The translations under genes and the position numbers were made by a program. The notes below the pieces were generated by a model that searched no databases, was not told the origin of the DNA, and worked only from the letters and a program-made list of their open reading frames with translations. From Halogranum amylolyticum (lineage in GTDB: Archaea > Halobacteriota > Halobacteria > Halobacteriales > Haloferacaceae), in contig NZ_FODV01000018.1 of NCBI RefSeq assembly GCF_900110465.1, positions 1 through 64,000 on the forward strand: a stretch of DNA of 64,000 bases, in the 5' to 3' direction. Below are positions 25,446 through 35,577 of this stretch, one piece after another (position 1 is the first letter of the stretch; every line of letters starts with the position of its first letter).

Positions 25446-28400
25446 TCAGTCGTTCGCTGAACGAAGCACAACTTCGCGGTTGCCGTTGGCCGCACCTCGT
25501 TCCTCCGCCCGACTAGATTCTGATTCAGAAAGGGCTTCTACCATCTTTTCGATCGGATGCGGTGGCTGTGATTCGTCGTCGCGGTCGCCGATCTGTGAGC
25601 GGCAGGACGCACCGGGTGCGGTAACGACGTCGCCCGGGCTCTGTTCGATCTGCCGGAACAGTATCTGGCCAATCGCTTGTGAGAGCTCGTAATGTTCTGC
25701 TTCGTAGCCGAAGCTCCCAGCCATCCCACAACAACTGCTGTCCAACGGGTCGACCTCGTATTCGGCGCGACGCAAGACTCCGACCGCGTGGTGGTCCTTC
25801 ATCGTGGCCTTCTGGTTACAGTGACCGTGGTAGCTCAGTGTCTCGTCGGGGACGTCGAACTCTAGCGCTTCGTCGACACGCATCACGTCGAGATACTCCA
25901 TGATGCCGTAGGAGGACCCAGAGACGAGTTCGACGTCTCGACCCTGGAGGAGGTCCAGATACTCGTCTTGGAACATCACCGCGTCGGAGGGTTCGATGAA
26001 GACAACAGACCATCCCTCGCCGACATACGGCACGAGTTCGTCAACGTTGTGGCGAGCGTAGTCCGTCGCCTGGTCGAGGAAGCCCATCGAGAACGAGGCT
26101 CGGCCGCTGGGGTTGATGTCGTCCGGAATGTGGACGTGGATATTGGCAGCCTCGAGCACTTCGATCGCTGCTTTCCCGGGTTCCGGATGGCTGTAGTTCG
26201 TGTAGGTATCCGGGAATAGCAGGACCTTCGCCGTCGCCTCGTGTTCGGGAACAGATGCACCCCCTCGTGCTTCGAACCACTCGACCAGCGTCTCTCGACG
26301 GAACGTCGGGAGTTCACGCTCTCGAGAGATGCCCAACACTTTCTCCATGACGATCCGTGCACCAGGGAGTTTCGGGGCGAGATTTGACAGCGGTGCGGTC
26401 TTGCTCCCAAGCTCCGAAAACCAGTCGATGTTGCCGAACAGGCGACTTCGAAGGCTCGACCCCTCTTCCTGGTGGTATTCGTGTTTGACCTCTGCTTTCA
26501 GCTTCGCCATGTCGACCCCGGTCGGACAGTCGCTCTTGCAGCCCTTACAGCCGACACAGAGGTCGAGCACCTCCTTTTGAAACCGATCGGAGTAGATCTC
26601 GTCTTCCGGTAGCTCACCAGAGATCGATGCACGGAGCATGTTGGCCCGCCCTCGAGTCGTTTGTATCTCCTCTTTGGAGGCGCGGTAGGTTGGGCACATC
26701 ACATCAGAATCTGTCTGACGACAGGTCCCACAGCCGTTACACAGTTCGACCAGATGAGAGAACCCGCCTTCGTCTTCGAAATCGAGACTGGTCTGGGGTT
26801 CCACCGACTGATAGTGCGGCCCGTATCGGAGGTTCTCTCGCATGTCTGCGCCTACACCACGGTCGTTGTCAGGTCCGGGATCTTCCGGCCCGTCTCGGTA
26901 GACGACGTTCCCTGGATTCATCTGCCACTCGGGATCGAACGCTGTCTTCAACACCTTGAACGCGTCCCAGAGTTCGTCACCGTACATCTTCGGGTTGAAC
27001 TCGGTTCGAGCCATTCCATCACCGTGCTCGCCCGAGAACGCCCCGTGGTGCTCGACGACGAGATCGGTTACATCACCAGTGATCGAGTGCATCTTCTCGA
27101 TCCCTTCCGTCTCCTTGAGATTGAGGATCGGACGGATGTGAAGTGTCCCGCTCCCCGCGTGAGCGAAGTACGCGGCCGACGTCCCGTGATCGTTGAGTAC
27201 CTCCTCGAACTTCTGAACGTACTCCGCTAACTCCTCGGGTGGAACGGTAGCGTCCTCGATGAACGGGTACGGTTTCGGATCTCCCTCGAGACCCATCAGC
27301 AGCGGAATCGCTGCCTTACGGAGCTTCCAAATTCGGTCTTGATCCGTCTCGGAGTAGGCCTCGATCACCTCGAATGCGTCGCCGTCGGCATGGAAGTGCT
27401 CGTTCGTGTCTTCGATCGCAGCCTCGAAGTCGTCGACGAGTTCGTTGTCCCACTCTAACATCAACGCTGCTTTGGCGTCGTCGGGAATCGGTTCAGCGTA
27501 CTCGGAGTAACCTTCGGATTCACGAGCGAGTCTGAACACTTCGTCGTCCATGAGTTCGACCGCACTCACGGGGAACTCCAACGCCTCCGGGACGGCCTCC
27601 ATCGCATCGACGAGCGTATCGAAGAAGTAGAGTGCCAGTGCGGTCTCACTCGGCTGTGTCACCAGTGACACCGTGGCTTCGACAATCACTCCGAGGGTCC
27701 CTTCGGCGCCGACGAACAGCTTCGAGAGATTGATCACCTCCTGACCGGCTTCGTTCTCGTAGATTACTTTCTGGAGGTTGTATCCCGAGACCGATCGCTT
27801 GAGCGAGGGATACCGGCTCTCGATCTCTGCTTCGTGTGACTCGACGAGGTCACGGATCGTCTCGTAGATCCTGGCCTCCAGATCGTCTTTCCCTACGATC
27901 TCTTCGTACTCGTCACTGTCGAGAATGACCTCGCGAGTGTGAATCAGCGATCCATCGGCGAGGACCACTCGAAGCTCTTCGGTGTACGCGTCAGTGATAC
28001 CGTAGCGCACTGAGTGGGCACCAGTCGAGTTGTTTCCGATACCACCACCGACCGTCGATCGATTCGAGGAGGCGGGATCGGGGGCGAACTTCAACCCGTG
28101 CTCGGCGAGCCGGTTGTCGAGATGGTCTTGTACGCAGCCGGGTTGAACCGTGGCGAGCTGGTCGTCCAGGTCGACGCCGACGATATCGTCCATATACTTC
28201 GTGAAGTCGATGACGACACATCCTGGCCCGACCGTTTGTCCACCGAGCGAAGAACCGGTTCCACGAGGGAGGATCGGAACGTCGTGCCTTGCCGCGATTT
28301 CGACCACTGCGCGGACGTCTTCAACGTCTCGCGGTAACACCACCCCGGCAGGTCGGGCCTGATAGATGCTGCCGTCGGTCGAGTAGAGGATCTGTGCGTA

Positions 28401-28547
28401 CTCGTCGAACTGGACTTCGCCAGTCACGTGTTCCCGTAGCTCCGCTGCTAACGCTGCGTACTCTTCGACATCGGGCCGATCCTGAGCAAGGGACGTTGCT
28501 GACGTTTGCAGTTTCACGGGGTTGTAGAACTCATCTTCCACTGCCAT
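25446..28547 (-). CDS. FAD-linked and Fe-S 2-hydroxyacid dehydrogenase (glycolate oxidase / D-lactate dehydrogenase type)
   Basis: The 1033-residue protein fuses an FAD-dependent dehydrogenase with an iron-sulfur electron-transfer part. Residues about 50-290 hold the FAD-binding fold (PILPRGTGSSLGGQTVG; APDPASSNRSTVGGGIGNNS). The FAD-oxidase C-terminal domain follows (about 290-560). Two 4Fe-4S motifs are CNGCGTCRQ (about 601) and CVGCKGCKSDCPTG (about 662). CCG-type heterodisulfide-reductase-like segments end with SSCCGMAGSFGYE (about 936). The gene oxidises D-2-hydroxyacids such as glycolate or D-lactate at the membrane. A TATA box (TTTATAAT, about 28580) precedes the start. The LctP-type permease gene lies immediately upstream on the same strand. 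Confidence 0.88.
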   Translation of the reverse strand: MAVEDEFYNPVKLQTSATSLAQDRPDVEEYAALAAELREHVTGEVQFDEYAQILYSTDGSIYQARPAGVVLPRDVEDVRAVVEIAARHDVPILPRGTGSSLGGQTVGPGCVVIDFTKYMDDIVGVDLDDQLATVQPGCVQDHLDNRLAEHGLKFAPDPASSNRSTVGGGIGNNSTGAHSVRYGITDAYTEELRVVLADGSLIHTREVILDSDEYEEIVGKDDLEARIYETIRDLVESHEAEIESRYPSLKRSVSGYNLQKVIYENEAGQEVINLSKLFVGAEGTLGVIVEATVSLVTQPSETALALYFFDTLVDAMEAVPEALEFPVSAVELMDDEVFRLARESEGYSEYAEPIPDDAKAALMLEWDNELVDDFEAAIEDTNEHFHADGDAFEVIEAYSETDQDRIWKLRKAAIPLLMGLEGDPKPYPFIEDATVPPEELAEYVQKFEEVLNDHGTSAAYFAHAGSGTLHIRPILNLKETEGIEKMHSITGDVTDLVVEHHGAFSGEHGDGMARTEFNPKMYGDELWDAFKVLKTAFDPEWQMNPGNVVYRDGPEDPGPDNDRGVGADMRENLRYGPHYQSVEPQTSLDFEDEGGFSHLVELCNGCGTCRQTDSDVMCPTYRASKEEIQTTRGRANMLRASISGELPEDEIYSDRFQKEVLDLCVGCKGCKSDCPTGVDMAKLKAEVKHEYHQEEGSSLRSRLFGNIDWFSELGSKTAPLSNLAPKLPGARIVMEKVLGISRERELPTFRRETLVEWFEARGGASVPEHEATAKVLLFPDTYTNYSHPEPGKAAIEVLEAANIHVHIPDDINPSGRASFSMGFLDQATDYARHNVDELVPYVGEGWSVVFIEPSDAVMFQDEYLDLLQGRDVELVSGSSYGIMEYLDVMRVDEALEFDVPDETLSYHGHCNQKATMKDHHAVGVLRRAEYEVDPLDSSCCGMAGSFGYEAEHYELSQAIGQILFRQIEQSPGDVVTAPGASCRSQIGDRDDESQPPHPIEKMVEALSESESSRAEERGAANGNREVVLRSAND

Positions 28548-28706
28548 GATTTGAGCTATCTTGTCCCAGTGTGTCTATCATTATAAATAACGTGGTAGTG
28601 GCAGATGTCGTGCATTCTGGTCGTTACTCCTCACTTTCGAGTAGATCGTCGTTCAACAGCTAAAAGGAAACAAGAGAGTCAGTTGTACTGTGAGTTCTCA
28701 GACTCG

Positions 28707-30458
28707 TTAGAACACCCCGGGGAAGAGGACGAAGTTGAACAGCAGTGCCAGTAACCCCGTCATGATAGCGTAGTAAGCAAGCGGGATCAGCTCATACCGG
28801 ATCACACGGCCTTCTTCGCCGACGAGACCGACGACTGCGAGCGCAGCGACGACGTTGTGGACCGCAACTAGATTTCCGATCGCACCGCCAACTGCCTGTG
28901 CACCTAACAGGATCGTCCGTGACACGCTGATGTCTGTCGCGACGCCGTACTGGAAGGTTCCGAAGAGGATGTCGCTCACCGTGTTCGAACCGGCGAGGAA
29001 CGCACCGAAAGCACCGACCACTGCCGCGAAGAACGGGTAGGTGTTCCCAGCGATGCCAGCGACAGCCTCCGACAGCACGATAAGCATACTGTCTTGTCCA
29101 GTTGCGGCACCCGACTGAAGCATAATCTGCACCGTCGCGACCGCAAATAGCAGTGCGACAACCGCGGGTGCGATCTTCTCGAACGTCTCGAGCCACGCTG
29201 TCTTGATCTCGTTCGTTTCCATCCTGTGGATCGGAATCGTCAGCAGGTGGACCCCCACGAAGACCGCTCCCGGGAGGTACAGCACCTGAATCGAGTTCGA
29301 GAGATCCGTTCCGAGGATGTTCGTCCACTGGAGGACGAGGGTGTTCTGTAAGAACACAGTCAGTGGGTCCCAAACGCGAGTAAGCACAAGCAGGGCGGCC
29401 ATCAGTCCGTACGGCAGCCATGCCATCCAAAGCGACATCTCGTTCGTCGTATCCACAGGTGGATGCGCTTTCTTCGAGGAGACTTCCCCACCGTCAGCCA
29501 TCACCTCTCCCTTCTTGTCTATCGACTTCCCAGGCTGAATGTCTCCGATCCAGTGATCCGGCCACTCGGTCTGGTCGGCGAAATCCCACTCCTCGTCGGG
29601 ATGGAAGAAGCCAAGTTTGAGCGCGCTAACCGTCACCAGCAAGCCGACCATCGCACCCAAGATTCCGGGGAACTCGGGGCCGAGGGCGTAGGCAGTGAGC
29701 CAGTAGGGAACCGCGAACGACGCCCACGCAAACAGACACAGTGGGAAGACTTCCAGTGCCGGCTTGATAGACCGGTCTTCGCCGAAGAAGCGAGTCATCA
29801 TTGCCACGCTGATAAACGGCAGGAACATTCCAACGATCACGTGGAATGTCGCCGCCCAGACGGCGATATCACCCACCCATTGGGCGATACTCCCGTATCC
29901 TGAGGCAAGCACCTCCGTGCGGATGGACTCAACCGACTCGAAGATATCGATCATGCCGATGATAAGCGGTGTGCCCACCGCGCCGAAGGTAATCGCCATC
30001 AGATTGCCGGTCAATGCGACCACGACGGCCGCCATCGGAGGGAAGCCGAGACCGACGAGAAGTGGTGCGACGATGGCTGCGGGCGTCCCGAAGCCTGCAG
30101 CACCCTCGATGAACGAACCCATGAGGAAGACTAACAGGACGACCTGCACGCGACGGTCTTCACTTATCTCAGCGAAACCGCTGTTGATGCTGTCGAACGC
30201 TCCAGTCTCTTTGAGCGTGTACAAGAGCAAGATGGCACCGAAGACGATCCACATGATGTTCAGTGCCGTGATGAAACCGTTGATACTCGCAGCCGCAATC
30301 CACTGTGGGCCCATATTCCATCCCAGATATCCAGCCCCGATCGCAACGACCCAGGCAACTGGCATCGCACGCGTCGCTGGCCAGAACCGTCCCACCATCA
30401 GGTACGTAATTGTCAACAACGGAAGCAAGGCAGCCGTTGCTGTGATAGCGTCAACCAT
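28707..30458 (-). CDS. LctP-family lactate/glycolate permease
   Basis: This 583-residue permease has 13 or so membrane helices with family segments GSFIEGAAGFGTPAAIVAPLL and GAFLAGSNTVSDILFGTFQ, and ends with a C-terminal hydrophobic helix. LctP/GlcA carriers take up lactate and glycolate with protons. A hydrophilic loop at about residues 290-340 is longer than usual. It lies 159 bases upstream of the dehydrogenase on the same strand, a typical transporter-enzyme pair. Its A/T-rich promoter is at about 30580-30605. Confidence 0.9.
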   Translation of the reverse strand: MVDAITATAALLPLLTITYLMVGRFWPATRAMPVAWVVAIGAGYLGWNMGPQWIAAASINGFITALNIMWIVFGAILLLYTLKETGAFDSINSGFAEISEDRRVQVVLLVFLMGSFIEGAAGFGTPAAIVAPLLVGLGFPPMAAVVVALTGNLMAITFGAVGTPLIIGMIDIFESVESIRTEVLASGYGSIAQWVGDIAVWAATFHVIVGMFLPFISVAMMTRFFGEDRSIKPALEVFPLCLFAWASFAVPYWLTAYALGPEFPGILGAMVGLLVTVSALKLGFFHPDEEWDFADQTEWPDHWIGDIQPGKSIDKKGEVMADGGEVSSKKAHPPVDTTNEMSLWMAWLPYGLMAALLVLTRVWDPLTVFLQNTLVLQWTNILGTDLSNSIQVLYLPGAVFVGVHLLTIPIHRMETNEIKTAWLETFEKIAPAVVALLFAVATVQIMLQSGAATGQDSMLIVLSEAVAGIAGNTYPFFAAVVGAFGAFLAGSNTVSDILFGTFQYGVATDISVSRTILLGAQAVGGAIGNLVAVHNVVAALAVVGLVGEEGRVIRYELIPLAYYAIMTGLLALLFNFVLFPGVF

Positions 30459-30598
30459 ACTTTATCTCACGATTTCAAACGACTGGTTACTGAGAATTCC
30501 AGAGCGGCGGCTGGAACGACTATTCGACTCGTCGGCTGTGATATCATCTAACACTTTTCACACCCTGCTCCACTATGGAGACTAACATAATAAATAAT

Positions 30599-30967
30599 TT
30601 ATGATGATTCTGGAGGGGAGGAGTCCCGATACTCTTCGCGAGTACACCGTGCAATCCCGACTACCAGGGGAGTGACCGAAGTCGTCGACACGGTTCTCAA
30701 CCACTCACTCGGCTTCGCTGTACGAGCATGTAGTTGGTTCCGCGACCTTCGAGAGATTGTCCCTGGTGCGTATCGTCCCACTCATCAACCGATCCGTAAA
30801 CAGCAAAATCACTTCATCAGAGATTCACCACCGCTCGTAGATCTTTTGGTATCTCGACATGAAGCGAGTTCTGTGATGACTGATTCCCGGACGAGCCGTC
30901 AACCGAGCAGACGGCCCCGTACAGCCATCACCAATCGAGTGCCGAGTGGCCCGTAAGGAGTCGCCCG
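30599..30967. other. Intergenic stretch without a supported gene
   Basis: Open frames exist on both strands (for example 30672-30956), but their composition and lack of recognisable domains suggest they are not genes. The region separates the permease promoter from the end of malate synthase. Confidence 0.3.
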
Positions 30968-32275
30968 TTAGTTACCGACGCTGGTGGCGCGTTCGACGAC
31001 GTCCGCACCGTACATCTCCTCCAGCTCTTCGTGCTGGTCCGGTCGGTGCTCGTAGACGTCCTGGAACAGTGTGACTGGTGTCTGAGCAGCTTGGTAAGTT
31101 GCCTCGTCCCACATTCGGTCGTTGCTAAGATTAACCTCGATGTCGTCGATGACGAGCGTCGTGGACCGGGTCATCGCGATGGCACCCTTTCCTGCTTCCT
31201 TGGCTGCCTCGAACTCTTCCATGGAGTCGACGATGTCGTCCATGCTGGGAACGTACGCGGTCATATTCAGCAATTCCTCACGTAGTTCGTCCTCGTCGAG
31301 TTCCTGTTGATCACCCTTGACCTCCAGCAGGTACTGCCCGTCGCCGATCGTTTCCAGTGAGATGTCGCCGCCGGAGTAAACTTGCTGTCCGTCCTCTTCA
31401 TCGAGTTCAACTTCGCGGTCGCCGACTTCCAGAAGCCAGCTACCGGTCTTGGGCGGGAGTGGAGCCGTGTTGGCTTCGACGACCTGTCCGGGCGTCAGCG
31501 ACCAGATTCCGGTCATACCTTTCGCTCGATTCTCGGTCATCCGCTTGTGGTACCCCTCGACGTCACGAATGTCGTCGTATGGGCCGTCGACGGCGATGAG
31601 CTCAGCGGCACTGGCTCCGCGAGAAGTGTTGTGACGCAGTTCGGGCCACGGCGGAAGCTCGCCGGTGGGCGTCATGGCTCGCATCGCCTTGGTGTAGTCG
31701 ACCTGGCCGTCGACAAGTAAGAACAATCGCTCGAGGTTATTGGAGGGCTTGCCCATCTCCTCACGGAGGTCGCCGAGGGCTAATTCGGCTTCACCGCTCT
31801 CGACGATCACAGACATCGAGAGACTTCCCTCTTCGAGTCCGTGCTCGTTTTCGATGATGGTGATGAATTCGTCAGCCTTCTTCCAGTCGTCGATATCACC
31901 GACCTCCGGAATCACGAACCCGTCAAGATTCTCCACGGCTCCGTTGGCGGGGTCGGCGACTTCCAGCATCTGCTGAAACCCTTGGTATCGAGTCGTCGGC
32001 GATTCACGGTGCCAAACGACGCGAGGGTGAATCTCACCGGGGAAGTCGGATCCGTATTCGGAGATGACGTCGACGATGTTCTGAACGCCCTCGTCACGCA
32101 TGGACGGCGCCGTTGCATCCTCGTTGTCTGGCACCCAGACGTCAGGGGCTTGCATCCCACGGAGCTGTGCTGCGCTTTGAATCATCTTTGCCGAGTCGTC
32201 TTCGCCTTCCACCGCTGCTGGAGAGGTGAAGAACGTCCGCACGAATTCACGCTCGTAGTGTCGACTGATGCTCAT
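30968..32275 (-). CDS. aceB: Malate synthase, haloarchaeal type
   Basis: The 435-residue protein matches the short haloarchaeal malate synthase closely: it starts with REFVRTFFTSPAAVEGEDD, has MQAPDVWVPDNEDATAPSMR, GEIHPRVVWHRESPTTRYQG, DGFVIPEVGDIDDWKKAD and LRHNTSRGASAAEL, and ends with AQTPVTLFQDVYEHRPDQHEE. It condenses glyoxylate with acetyl-CoA to give malate. No isocitrate lyase gene lies nearby. With the glycolate/lactate dehydrogenase and permease it more likely disposes of glyoxylate produced by glycolate oxidation (inference). Confidence 0.93.
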   Translation of the reverse strand: MSISRHYEREFVRTFFTSPAAVEGEDDSAKMIQSAAQLRGMQAPDVWVPDNEDATAPSMRDEGVQNIVDVISEYGSDFPGEIHPRVVWHRESPTTRYQGFQQMLEVADPANGAVENLDGFVIPEVGDIDDWKKADEFITIIENEHGLEEGSLSMSVIVESGEAELALGDLREEMGKPSNNLERLFLLVDGQVDYTKAMRAMTPTGELPPWPELRHNTSRGASAAELIAVDGPYDDIRDVEGYHKRMTENRAKGMTGIWSLTPGQVVEANTAPLPPKTGSWLLEVGDREVELDEEDGQQVYSGGDISLETIGDGQYLLEVKGDQQELDEDELREELLNMTAYVPSMDDIVDSMEEFEAAKEAGKGAIAMTRSTTLVIDDIEVNLSNDRMWDEATYQAAQTPVTLFQDVYEHRPDQHEELEEMYGADVVERATSVGN

Positions 32276-32559
32276 GGAGCATAATGTCGGTCTTTTCGTA
32301 GGGTAATAAACACACCGGAGTATGCAATATCTTCACGTAGAGTACGTACTGAACGGAGACTCCCTAACGCCACCACTGTCGATAGCCTTGGATGGAGTTC
32401 TTAATCAGGTCTCACGGGGGCGTTCAAAGAGGGGTTTGTTGCCCACTCGCACGACGATAGTTCGTGGTCGAGGAGGTTATGGTCGCAACGGGTGATCGGA
32501 GTCGGCGATACCGTTCGAAAAGCATTGCCGGCGACAGTATGCTTAAGTAGCGACTCCCG

Positions 32560-32943
32560 ATGAGTGACCGTATGGAGTTGATTCACGTCAATCTCAACGT
32601 CGCGAATGTCGACCGTGCAGTGAAGTTTTACACCGAACAGCTGGGCTTCGAGGAGACGTGGGGGTTCGAAGCATCTGACGGTCAGACCGTTCACCGATAC
32701 GTCGCAGCCGACAACGGGATCGAAATTCAGTTATCCGAGACCCAGGGCGAGACGTCGTTCGAGGAAGGAACTGCCTGGGATCACGTCGCGTTCCTCGTCG
32801 ACGACGTCGATGCAGCGTTCGAGTCGATCGAGAACCACGGTGTCGTGAAGGAACCAGCAGACCAACCGGAAGCAGGCGCTCGAACCGCCTTCATCCGTGA
32901 CCCCGACGGTCACAAAATCGAACTCGTCGAGTCGCTCGACTAA
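32560..32943 (+). CDS. VOC-family (glyoxalase-like) protein
   Basis: A 127-residue single-unit vicinal-oxygen-chelate protein. It carries the two beta-alpha-beta repeats: LIHVNLNVANVDRAVKFYTEQLGF and AWDHVAFLVDDVDAAFESIENHG, ending with FIRDPDGHKIELVE. Metal-ligand candidates are the His of HVN, Glu of IEIQL, His of DHVAF and Glu of KIELVE. The form resembles lactoylglutathione lyase but also related isomerases. ATG 32572 is an alternative start. The location beside lactate/glyoxylate genes suggests aldehyde or ketoacid detoxification. Confidence 0.82.
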   Translation: MSDRMELIHVNLNVANVDRAVKFYTEQLGFEETWGFEASDGQTVHRYVAADNGIEIQLSETQGETSFEEGTAWDHVAFLVDDVDAAFESIENHGVVKEPADQPEAGARTAFIRDPDGHKIELVESLD

Positions 32944-33640
32944 TCAGGGAATCGGGGTTCTCGTAACACGGGACGTCGGTAAACTGAGCCCTCACGACGA
33001 TCTCTTTGGCCGTTTCAGTGACCGCATTGACCATCCACTCACAACAGAAACATCGCCTGTGATCGTCTCCATTGCGGCGGCATACGCTGTGATGCGAACG
33101 CTGAACACACTTGATCGTGTCCGATCGGGGTAGATTCGAGTACTTCGTTCACTTGTTGCGTCGCTCGCTGATCTCGATGTAGTGGACCATCTACTCGTAC
33201 ACTTTCACGGCCGCCTGTACCACAGAATCACCATTCAGCCTGACGTAGCTCGAGTTGTATGGTAACAGCCACCAGTTCATAGAGTCTGAACACAGAAATT
33301 TGTCGAAGGAGTTCCCACACCACGTGCGAATGACACGGGTTGGTACGCATTTGTAGAGCTGTACCGACGAGTTTCTTAATATTTTCATGTATCACAATCA
33401 ACTATGGGATATCAGTATGTTCAGACTGGATGAACACGAAGTCAATCAGGTTGTCGAGCTCCGAACCACTACCGAACGACTTGATTGTCTGTCGAAGTAG
33501 GGTACTTAAAACCAGTGCGTGTGACCCACCAGATCTCAGTCGCAACCTAAATTTAAGTGAGTATTTTTGAAAGTCTGTTCAGACAGGCTGAACAACCATG
33601 CCGTCAAAGAAATTAAAAGGACAAGTATCGAAAGCAGACT
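32944..33640. promoter_or_regulatory. Regulatory region with two 19-bp palindromes before the IclR gene
   Basis: Two near-identical sites lie at 33419-33437 and 33576-33594. Both have TGTTCAG arms around a five-base spacer (ACTGG or ACAGG); the second is perfect, ending CTGAACA, and the first has one mismatch, ATGAACA. The second lies just upstream of an AATTAAAAG TATA-like box (about 33612), about 27 bases before the IclR start, so autoregulation is likely. The rest of the region shows no supportable gene. Confidence 0.65.
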
Positions 33641-34399
33641 ATGGAATCAGGCGCGCCCTCGGTGCAAGCCACCGAAACGAGCCTCCGCATCATCGAAGCA
33701 CTCGTTGACCGAGAGGGCTCAGGAGTCACAGAGTTGGCTCATCACTTGGATCTTCCGAAGAGTACGGTGTACAACCACCTCAAGACGCTCGAACGTAACG
33801 AGTACGTGGTGAAGCACGACGACATGTACGACGTCGGACTCAGATTTCTCCAACTCGGCGATTACGCTCGTAATCAACGGCGGCTGTCGAGGATTGGTCC
33901 GCCGGAGGTCGACAAGCTCGCGGAAGAGACCGGTGAGATGGCAAACCTCCTCGTCGAAGAACATGGTCGCGGCGTCTTCATCTACAAATCGAAGGGTTCC
34001 AACGCCGTCCACATGGATACACACGACGGGAAACGGGTTCATCTCCACACGACTGCCTTCGGCAAGGCGATTATGGCATATCTACCGAGAGAGCGGGTCG
34101 ACGAAATCATCGACAAACACGGCCTTCCAGAGGCGACCTCAGCAACCATCACAAACCGCGAGGACTTGTTCGACGAGCTCGAGTTAATCAGAGAGCGCGG
34201 TTACGCGTTCGACCTTGAGGAACGACTCAAAGGACTCCACTGCATCGCTGTCCCTATCATGAAGAACGAGACCATCGTCGGAGGATTGAGCATCTCGGGG
34301 CCAAAGTCCCGGATGAACGGTGACTGGCTCCGAGAAGAACTGCCGTCGATCATCCAGGGGACGGCCAACGTTATCGAAGTTAACCTCACGTACGGGTGA
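33641..34399 (+). CDS. IclR-family transcriptional regulator
   Basis: A 252-residue IclR protein starts at ATG 33641. The winged helix lies at about residues 10-75 (GVTELAHHLDLPKSTVYNHLKTLER). The effector domain contains HLHTTAFGKAIMAYLP and VGGLSISGPKSRMNG. Glyoxylate is a known ligand of some IclR proteins. The gene is close to malate synthase and the hydroxyacid genes. Palindromic sites sit in its own promoter. Confidence 0.9.
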   Translation: MESGAPSVQATETSLRIIEALVDREGSGVTELAHHLDLPKSTVYNHLKTLERNEYVVKHDDMYDVGLRFLQLGDYARNQRRLSRIGPPEVDKLAEETGEMANLLVEEHGRGVFIYKSKGSNAVHMDTHDGKRVHLHTTAFGKAIMAYLPRERVDEIIDKHGLPEATSATITNREDLFDELELIRERGYAFDLEERLKGLHCIAVPIMKNETIVGGLSISGPKSRMNGDWLREELPSIIQGTANVIEVNLTYG

Positions 34400-34481
34400 G
34401 TGATGTTACATAGATAGAATTGTAATGAGTGGCGGTGAGCGGGCTCTGGACTCACTTGTGATGGGTTGTGTTCTACTATTC

Positions 34482-35533
34482 TATAGTAGACGTTAGAACT
34501 TTCTACCCAAGTGTTAGTGGTTACACATGGACCATCTCGACGTGATCTCTGTCGAAGAACTTCAGCGGGCGCTCGACGAGGTTGAAGGAAAGAAGCCGAC
34601 ACAACGGCTTACCGCAGCGATTGCGGACAAAAACGGTGTCAGACAAACAGAGCTTGCCGAGTGGTACGGTGTGCAGAGACGAACGATTTACAGCTGGCTC
34701 AAGCGGCTCGAAACAGAGCCGCTTGAGCAGGCTGTTCAGGACGATTATCGGTCAGGAAGACCACGTAAGCTCACTAAATAATAACAGAAGTAGTTGGACA
34801 AACGCTTCAGCAGCCACCCACTGAAGCAGGAATCGACGCGCCGGCGTAGACGCCGGCGCTCCTCAAGGATTTTCTCGAAGAAACGTTCGACGTTGACTAC
34901 TCAATCCCCAGCTGCCGGCGGTTGATGAAAGAAGCGGGTTTGAGTTATCAAAACCCTTGTCGAACAGCCGCCGAAGCCGAGCCTGAAGACAGAGACGAGT
35001 TTCACGACGAACTCAAAAAAGCGACGAGAGATGGACGTCACGATAGTTTGTATCGACTACACCAGGACATCCGTGCAAGTTGAGCCGCGTACCGCGTGGT
35101 TTCCGCGCGACACGCGTCCATCGGTCGAACTCTCTGGGCAACGTGACTAGATGTGCTTACTCGGCGCGATCACCGAGAACGGTGATCGCTTCTTCTCCCG
35201 ATTCGAGGAGTACGTCACCGCCGACCACGCGAAGCATTTCATCCTTGCTCTGCGTGAAGAATTCCAAGAAAATCTAATCGTTGTCCTCGATGGTGCACCA
35301 TACTTCCGGGCGTCGGCCGTCACGGACCTGACGGCCCGTGACGACCTCGCCCTCGTGAGGTTGCCGGCGTATTCACCTGAATTGAATCCAGTCGAAGAGT
35401 GCTGGAGACAGTTGAAAGACGCTCTCGGCAACCGATTCTTGGATTCTCTCGACGAACTTAATGCTGAGATTGACAAGGCACTTGACCAAATTGCTGTTCC
35501 GAGCGTGAGCAGCTATTTTTGATTGTTACTATA
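34482..35533 (+). mobile_element. IS630-type insertion sequence, decayed
   Basis: The ends read TATAGTAGACG at the left and TTACTATA at the right, consistent with short inverted repeats and TA duplication as in IS630/Tc1. The element of about 1.05 kb contains a single transposase reading frame broken by stops and frameshifts. It resembles the source of the remnant at 24.2-24.8 kb. Confidence 0.82.
34527..35522 (+). pseudogene. IS630-family transposase with several stops and frameshifts
   Basis: The N-terminus (34527-34781) has the helix-turn-helix RQTELAEWYGVQRRTIYSWLKRLE. The frame is then blocked by several stops at about 34779-34794 where homologous coding appears to continue (QKxLDKRFSSHPL). 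Later frames supply CIDYTRTSVQVEPRTAWFPR (first Asp), then after a TAG at 35151 MCLLGAITENGDRFFSRF, VVLDGAPYFRA (second Asp) and SPELNPVEECWRQLKDAL (Glu). It cannot make a full protein. Confidence 0.82.
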
Positions 35534-35577
35534 ACTCTTCGACCTGCTCGTCCCTTATCTAGACAGTGCTGACGATA

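Noticed and set aside
29764..30585. 273-codon forward frame opposite the LctP permease
   Set aside because: It mirrors the permease gene and lacks protein-like features.
32897..33133. Frame downstream of the VOC gene as a separate gene
   Set aside because: It has no convincing start, overlaps the VOC gene end, and matches no family I recognise.
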